From Tilletia caries (taxonomy: Eukaryota; Basidiomycota; Exobasidiomycetes; Tilletiales; Tilletiaceae): a stretch of DNA of 64,000 nucleotides. The notes below the pieces were generated by a model that made no database searches, was not told where the DNA came from, and was given only the letters and a program-made list of their open reading frames with translations. The stretch is from positions 372,001-436,000 of the forward strand of contig JALUTQ010000041.1 of assembly GCA_032718865.1 (NCBI GenBank). The letters run 5' to 3'. The position numbers were made by a program, and so were the translations under genes. Of the stretch, positions 57,597 to 64,000 are shown piece after piece (within the stretch, counting starts at the first letter, position 1; every line of letters starts with the position of its first letter).

Positions 57597-57997
57597 GGAG
57601 AAAAGGGGATAGGAGAGTCTCGTCGGCAGGGGATGTTGCCAGTGGCGCAGCGCATCCTCTGCCGCGGACAACATGGCGAAAATAGGGGGAACGTATGTCA
57701 GTTTGGAAATGGGATGTCGAGGCGAGGTAGTCTCACGATAGTCGATAACTGATAGTCGATAACTGACACTTCTCTCGTCTTTCTTTGCGCAGCTATTTCA
57801 TCAATCGACGCTGGAGGCTTCAGAACGAGTTAGGATTCAGAAATATACGGGGGATGAATGATCGAAGATTCGAAGTGAGTAATGCCATAATCCCAAAACC
57901 TTTAAAGAGACCTCAGCTGATATGCTTTTCCTTCACTCATGAAGCTACTGTTTCCTCCACCGATATCCTATTCACTATACAGGCACTTTCGTCTTAG

Positions 57998-58612
57998 ACT
58001 TCGATGCAATACAATCCCAATAATTGTTCTTCAAGTCAATCACCCCGCGCGACGCAAGAAAGGAAAGACTCTGCACAAAGTTGCCCAACACATCTTCTGG
58101 CAATCAGCGACAGTGCGCGTAAGGAGGGACAGCCCAAAGGTCGGTGCAGGCCTAAACGAACACACAGCCACGGGAAGAGTCAAGACAAAAAGCGATGGAA
58201 ATGCGGGAACGAGTACGAAGGCCAGATTACATGAAACAGTCGGAGACTCGGGAGACGCAAGTGCGAGAGGACGAAAAGTGCGAGCGGACCAAATCAAAGC
58301 GGTGACGACGGGCGAAGGAGAAGAGCTTGCGAGGCGAGAAAAAAAACAAGGCCGGATGATGGATTTGGCAGACTTGGATGGCGCAGGTCTGCGAACGTGT
58401 CGTATCGCCTCGACCACCTGGGGTATCGACTATGTCTGGGAGATGGGACCTGGATAGATAACTCAGCTGTCTGAGTGGATGCATAATGAGAGAGGGAGAG
58501 AGGGGACGATTTTCTGGACGCTTCGAAAGGAGTTGGCGTCAGTACAGTAGTCAGTATAGCGCAGATCCCAGCAGCAATAATGAATAGGAAATTAGGAAGA
58601 CTACTCACCTTC
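57998..58612. other. left flank of the Crypton
   Basis: No gene recognised; open frames on both strands without family signs. Confidence 0.4.
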
Positions 58613-61600
58613 TCATGGTATCGTAGCAGTTGCTGAAACAGTTGCTGAAAGCGCAGAGCGGGGAGAGTCAAGCTCGAGGTCGAGCTTGATGTCGGCTACG
58701 AATGTAGCGCGTACGTCCTTCTTGGCGAGAACGTTGTCCGAAAGAGCTCGCAGTCCCATCTTCCCCAAGGACTTGAGCTTTCGATCCACCTCAACAGCGA
58801 CCTTGTCCCGGTCCGTACCGCTGCTCAGATCCTCGACCAACTCGATCACCCTGCGCCAGCGACTGAGAAGCTTGCGCGCAGCTACCGCTCCCGCATCCAG
58901 GCCAGCATCTTTCCCCTCCAATCGGTCTTTCAGAGACCTGATCAGCCCATCCCCTACATGCCATACCTGCACAAGCTGACGCACCGATCCAACGCGCTTC
59001 GCCAGCTGCAGCAAGGAGAGGGGTGTCGAAGTAGCAGAGGGGGGGAGCAGGGGTTCGAGAGGAAGATTGAGAGGAGGGTAGGAGAGCGGGAGAAGCAGGA
59101 GGACCGGGGGCTTGAGGGACAGACGCGTTTGAGAAGGCTGCTACCGACCGAGCACTGACATCGTTGATGATAGGAACGGTTGGAACGGAGCTGCTGACAA
59201 GAGTGAAGGGCGCTGTAGGCGGCTGTCCAGTGGCCAAGTGCTGCTGTAGTCGAAAAAGTGCTGCATCAGCATCGGAGGAAGGGCCGGAGCTACCAACGAA
59301 CTGAAGACCAAAGAAAGGAGGCATGTAATGTCAGAGCATCGAACATCAGGAGAGAGAACAAACCACATCAATGATCCAATTACCTCCTCAGCTTCGAGAA
59401 GCGCGCGAGCACTCGTAGCAAGTGCCCGACGAGTGTTGCTGCGCTGCTGCTCTGCACTGTTGTTGTTCTGCTGAAGCGCCGACACAACGAGACGGAACAT
59501 ATCCGAAAGGAAGGCCCGTGATTCTTTGCGCTCGATGCGCGCCTCGGTGACCGCCGCCTTGACCATCGCCGAGTTCTCCTCCTGCTTGACGCGAAGCTCA
59601 GCCAGTGCATGACCCACCGCAGGGACAAGTTGTGTGATGGTGACCTCAATAGGGCTGACTGCTGCGGACATAGCTGCTGTGAGAGCGGAGGCGAAGGTCC
59701 CGAATGCGGTAGTGTCGAAAGGTGGCATCGACCAAATAGGGAGGCCTTCGTTATTGATGTCTGAGGCACGCTGCGTCTTGTAACATTACGGTCCGCAGCC
59801 ACTTCAACAAGGCCAGGAAGTTCAGCGCGGCCTGGTCGGTCTCTCCGCCCGTCCGATGTCGCTCCTTGATGGTCGTCTCCGCCTCCTCGATCTCTGGCCA
59901 GAGCTGCTGCTGAAGCGCCAGTGGTGGTTCCACCAATGTGCGCGGCAGCCAATAGTCGCCTCCTCCTGCGCTGAAGCCCGCCAACGCTCGCACAGGCTGA
60001 AGCGCCACACCTGTCAAATATCGCTCTATCAGCTGATCACCTCCAGCAGTCCAACGCCCATGCTTCCGGATGCTGTCTTCCGAGCAACCACGCTCGAATG
60101 CCATTCTGGCTCCTCCTCCTCGCATCGCGTGCGTGACATTCGAAGTCGCAATGCCGAGGTCGCTGAATGCCTTCTTGAGTACCTGAGCTTGATCATCCCA
60201 TGTAACGCCGCTGCCCTCGACCGCGTCGTCCTCGCAGTCCGTCAACAGCATGAGGTGGTACCAGGAAGCACGACTGGAGAAGTTGGGAAACGGCTCCTTT
60301 CGCGTGTGCCAGCGCTCATAGAAGAAGAGAGCAAGCGCTCCCACCGGGCAGGCCTCTACGTTCTTATGCCGAGCCGCAATACCGACCTCTTTCCGACCTT
60401 CTGTGTTGACTTTGCTGCGGGGAATGGTCACCACAAACGCTGGACATGCTTGAGGCTGTGATTGAGGCAACTATGATGGACGAACGAGGAAGGCAAAACA
60501 AAACCAAGTCAGATCATCGATCAATCATCAAGCATTCAGAGCAATGGCGACATCTGACAACACCAATGCCACGCCAGACCCATATCCCAGTACAACCAAA
60601 CCGAGGCGCACACAGTAGTCACCGTCAGACACACACAGTGCAGACTACAGGTGCACCCCGCGACCCCGCACCATCTTTGCCCTGGTTTCAGCTGACGCTC
60701 CCCCGACTGCCGTGGGCCAATACCCACATGTCGTTGTCCACCCCTGATCTATCATCTATCCGATGACATCAAGGGGGGGAGGAGAAGGGGAGGACGAGGG
60801 AAGAGGGAAATGACTCACTGTGCGCGTGTAGAGTCGCGATAGCTTGGCCTTCCGTAAGTCTTCCGACCTTCCCATGATGGCATGCTGCATCAGGAAGTCG
60901 AATCGAGCTCTCCAAGTGGAGGTGTCGCAGGCGTCGGAAGCTGAGGCGGGGTAGGCGATGGTGCTGTGCTGCTGGGAGGTGCTGGGCTGCTGGGATATTT
61001 GCCTGAGGTACCATTGACTGATCTCGAGATGCTGATCCTCCGTGTACCCGTCGTTGAGCGAGTGCTTCCAAGTGTCCTCTCCGAGCAGTTCTGAGTGCTG
61101 AACCTTGTGTCGCCGGACTGCTTTCCTGAAGGCTTTCAGCAGGGCGCCATTGCGCGGGTGAGGAAAGGTGTTGGCGCCCTTCAGGACCTGCGTCTCCCAA
61201 AGGTTGACGATAGCTTTGACATGGGTCTCCAGGCCCTCGTCGCCGATCTGTGGGTTTCGGTGCAACACAAAGCAGCTGTGATGACGATGCAAGCCCAAAG
61301 ACACAATACCAAGTCAGCCACTCGAGCACAACACAACAATGTGATATATTGACAGCAGGTGCATCTGCCCTCACCATACCAGCTCGCTCGCACAACAGAC
61401 AACAACCAGCACTCACTTCAAGTATGTGACGAGCTTTTGCTCAGACACCAGAACCTCGTCGACGTTGCTCTGCTCCCGCGCCTCACTCTCCGCGCTGCTC
61501 TCTTCGGTGTGCACCTCCATCGCATCACAGGCGTGGGCGTTCGCTGTGGCTGGAGCATTTTCGTTGGCTGCTGGTTCTGCGCTTGCGCTCGGGCTCGAGA

Positions 61601-62669
61601 TCACTCTTGCTGGTGCTTGCATCGATAGCGGAGAAGGGACCTCGGCTGCAAACGACGCTCCAAGCGCTGGTTGCTGCGAGCGAATGCGGTTGAGACAGCG
61701 CCAAAACGTCTGAGAGAGAGAGAGATGCCGGGGTAGAAGTGAGTTGAACAAAGAAGTCAGTAGTCTGAGATGCCAGTGTCAAGCCAAGGGGACTGGACTC
61801 GCTCAACACATCGACTTACGAGAAAGCTGCTCTTACACCGGTCCCAGTTTGCTTTGGTTCCAGGAGCGAGAGTACTCTGCTTGAGGTGGAGCGCAAGATC
61901 GATCGTCTCGTTCACGAACGTTTGCGCCCCCGGTCTTGTGTCGGCGTCCAGCTGGATCGCTATCGCCCCCGCAATCTCCGCATCGGTAGCCAGTGCACCA
62001 CTAATCCGCAGCTGCTCAACTAGCTCGGGCGGCAACACACCAGGACCAGCCGCCCCGAATGTCTCCTCGCTCTCCACCTGTGGACCAAGTCCGTCCGCTC
62101 GTTCGAACGCCGTCGAGGATTGTCTCTCTTGCTCGACCTGTGTATTGCTTCGGACACCGCTGACGTTACGACTACCTCCTGGTTCCCGGGCGAGAGAGTT
62201 TGCATCCTGTGGCTTCAAAAATATCGCGAGATTAGAGGCAGAAGAACGTGATCGATTTGATGTAAGCTCTTCAGCCAGAGCTGAGTCAGGAGCTGGAGTG
62301 CATCCAAGGCTGCATCGAGTGTGAGAAAAGACGCTGTATCAGACTGTGTGCCCAGGGACTGAATCAAGCTGTGATCCAAACTCACTTGATGCCTTGATCG
62401 TGCGTCTGCTTCCAGGAGTACAGTGTAGGCACACCTACGCCAAGCTGCTTCGCCCTGGAGGCCACAGTTCCTCCATTCTCCTGTCCAAAACACCAGAAAA
62501 CCGCCAATCGCTTTCTACTGTCGGTATATATCTCCATCTCGTCTCCTCTTGATACCTCGTCCACCCACTGCCGTTGATGGCGCTGAGATGAGACTGCCAA
62601 GCGGAGGAGACGCGACAACCGGGACAACCGGAGGCTGCGTATCCGCCGAGGGCGCGGTGGACGGTGCAT
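58613..62669 (-). CDS. Crypton tyrosine recombinase, apparent frameshift after the core
   Basis: Exons: ~62386-62669, 61820-62309, 61417-61709, 60819-61275, 59751-60470, all joined in phase; then 3' exons at ~59390-59770, ~59165-59290 and 58613-59010. Exon 1 has a helix-turn-helix (GTVASRAKQLGVGVPTLYSW). The recombinase core has CDTSTWRARFDFLMQHAIMG with the first catalytic Arg (MGRSEDLR), Lys in IPRSKVN, H-x-x-R in THAMRGG, Trp in RKHGRW and the nucleophile Tyr in IERYLTG, then WLRTVMLQDAA. Directly after QDAA the frame meets TAA at 59751, while the next family-like stretch (LPIWSMPPFDTTAF) is in another frame. A Gcr1_C-like end (VRQLVQVWHVGDGL) follows via a plausible GTCAGT intron. Either the copy is decaying or the junction is misread. 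The start is also uncertain, as a better-looking MDVDAP start at 62679 is in another frame. Confidence 0.7.
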
Positions 62670-62832
62670 CCACGTCCATCACGGCGGAGGGAGGGAGGGG
62701 AGCCGTCACTTGAATGAAGCAGACCAGTCGGGGAGTCGGGAACTTGGGTGTGTGTGTTGCAAGGAGAGAAGAGAAGAGATGGATGTACAGGAGGAAAGAC
62801 GCGCTGGTTGGCAGGAAGGAAGACGCGCTCAC
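58613..62832 (-). mobile_element. Crypton-type tyrosine-recombinase transposon
   Basis: Bounds are those of the coding region; true ends are not visible because Cryptons lack inverted repeats. The content is a single gene read leftwards with an N-terminal helix-turn-helix, a Crypton-type tyrosine recombinase and a C-terminal Gcr1_C-like region, described in the next entry. No repeat longer than a few bases brackets it that I could find by eye. The surrounding DNA holds relics of other genes, as expected of a repeat-rich region. Confidence 0.75.
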
Positions 62833-63703
62833 GCGCTGCGCTCTACTAGCTCAAGGCTTTCGGCCGATACATGTACATCCTATAGGAGGCCCCCCCCCGC
62901 AGGATAACTGTCCTAGGTTCAAGGAAATCGGGTATTTCTAGCTGGTGACCGCTGTGTCCGGTAACGTGACCTCACTCTAATGTCTGTGACCATTCTCTGA
63001 AGAACGGATGGGGTTATAGGGCGGCTCCCGCCTTACGGCCGTAAGCTTTCTGCCATTCAGGCTCGTAGTTTGGGACTTTTCTTCGCAACTACCAACACAA
63101 CACACCATTCTGAATCAGTAGACCCTTGACCAAATCTAGTCCTGCAACTTCTGGCACAGGTTTCGTGGTTGTAGCATCAGAATTGACTGATCTGTCCTTG
63201 AGCCAAAGTTTGGTTTTCCTTACATAAGCACAGAGTGCAGAAATCTTGCATACGTAATCAGTTCATTTCGACACTCGACAGACGACAACCAACACCGCCA
63301 GCCTTTCTTCACGCTTCCATCGAAGCCCGACAAGCATCATGCGAATTGAACAATCCCCCTCGATTTCTTTTCAACCGCTCTCTGCTCACCAAGGTTCAAG
63401 TTAATGATGCTCACCGCTGTTTTGCTTTTTCTTGCTTAACCTGATGGCTGATACCACTTACCCATACCAGTCTCTGCTTTGTTCCCATTCTGAGTCCGGC
63501 CCAGCAGTCAGCACTCCCGAATTGTCATCCAAGGTGAGCCTCGTGTTTATACGCGCATCTGCATCAGGTGCTCCGGGTTAGGTCCTTACTCACCCATTCG
63601 TTTTTCAGCTCTCTGCTCTTATGAATCCGGTCGACGTCGTCAAGATGAGTAGACTGACTTTCCTCACTCCACCATGCCCCATCGGACAGCTCTCTCCCTC
63701 GAC
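62833..63703. other. right flank of the Crypton
   Basis: About 870 bases with no gene recognised. Holds a 14-base palindrome CTTACGGCCGTAAG at 63032-63045 and a run of C near 62890. Confidence 0.45.
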
Positions 63704-63814
63704 AAAGCCGCTGCCAAGGTTGCTCCCAAAGCACACCACCTCGTCATCTCCAACCCCGTCAACTCCACCGTGCCCATCGTCGCCGAGGTCTTCAAGTCTT
63801 TACGACCCCAAGCG
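63704..63814 (+). pseudogene. relic of malate dehydrogenase
   Basis: The plus strand reads KAAAKVAPKAHHLVISNPVN then STVPIVAEVFKS, the conserved segment of malate dehydrogenase next to the NAD site. YDPKR, which normally follows a few residues later, is present but one base out of frame (TTTACGACCCCAAGCGG). No other parts of the enzyme (GGIGQPL, LTTLDV) are seen around it. A fragment that is not expected to give product, unless the rest lies right of the window. Confidence 0.6.
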
Positions 63815-63976
63815 GTGGGTTTTCCCCCGACCCCCTCTCCTTCTTCTAACGGCTCTGACGCTTTATGAGTTAAAATGGTGCTCATCACTGCATATCTTCG
63901 TACAGTCTGTTCTGTGTCACGGGTCACCACCTTTTAAGGATGGGCGCGGAGTAAGCCCCGGAGTGGGTTTCCCGGA

Positions 63977-63990
63977 GTTTCCCGACTAGT
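63977..63990. repeat. 14-base palindrome near the window end
   Basis: CCCGACTAGTCGGG is self-complementary and lies next to a repeated CGGAGTTTCCCG/GGGTTTCCCGGAG. No function assigned. Confidence 0.5.
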
Positions 63991-64000
63991 CGGGGCCTCA

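Noticed and set aside
59010..59165. Second frameshift in the Crypton at a run of seven C
   Set aside because: A GTCAGT...CTGCAG intron with a pyrimidine-rich 3' part joins the two frames in phase, so no frameshift is needed.
62880..62945. Sequence with GGTTCAA resembling a tRNA B-box
   Set aside because: No acceptor stem, anticodon arm or A-box can be folded around it.
1..64000. CRISPR arrays, bacterial operons or ribosome binding sites
   Set aside because: The window is eukaryotic nuclear DNA with spliceosomal introns; only simple microsatellites were seen as short repeats.

Overview
This is a nuclear segment of a filamentous or dimorphic fungus, almost certainly a basidiomycete. Most genes carry several short introns with GTGAGT or GTAAGT donors and CAG acceptors. 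Coding DNA is GC-rich, and the products are typically fungal (Atg9, Utp7, importin alpha, Nse3, Arb1, a membrane-anchored GH17 glucanase, a GH92 mannosidase). I cannot name the genus; a smut-like (Ustilaginomycotina) fungus is a guess only. All gene models were built by hand from splice signals and reading-frame continuity.

Layout. 1-2 kb: 3' part of a GAF-domain protein. 2.5-6.4 kb: a small secreted protein with three exons and a type II membrane GH17 beta-glucanase. 7.6-11.8 kb: an abundant-looking secreted protein built of two repeated helical domains, a 719-bp MITE-like element flanked by TA, and an MFS transporter. 12.8-16.6 kb: a many-exon GH92 alpha-mannosidase. 17.2-17.9 kb: a broken partial copy of the MFS gene with its promoter. 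18-22.2 kb: ATG9. 23.7-26.7 kb: a large secreted Gly/Ala/Pro-rich protein. 27.5-30.7 kb: mitochondrial ribosomal protein mL41 and, divergently, the ABC-F ATPase Arb1. 31.9-32.5 kb: a four-exon small cysteine-rich secreted protein that six-frame ORF calling misses. 33.7-44.7 kb: importin alpha, Utp7, Nse3, and an unusual gene joining a PPX1-type DHH phosphatase to a J-domain, whose stop codon lies inside a second MITE. 46.5-53.8 kb: a secreted esterase-like protein that lacks its nucleophilic serine, a 4-TM membrane protein, and a MOSC protein.

From about 53.9 kb to the right end the character changes. Base composition is more AT-rich, convincing genes are few, and there are relics of a mitochondrial processing peptidase beta subunit and of malate dehydrogenase. 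A Crypton-type tyrosine-recombinase transposon fills roughly 58.6-62.8 kb. Its recombinase core has all the expected catalytic residues, but there is at least one apparent frameshift after it.

The gene-rich left part mixes housekeeping functions (autophagy, ribosome biogenesis, nuclear import, SMC5/6 genome maintenance, mitochondrial translation) with secreted or cell-wall proteins. No operon-like functional linkage is expected or seen. The most unusual items are the PPX1/J-domain fusion ended by a transposon, the Crypton, the serine-less esterase, and the transporter promoter copy lying upstream of ATG9.
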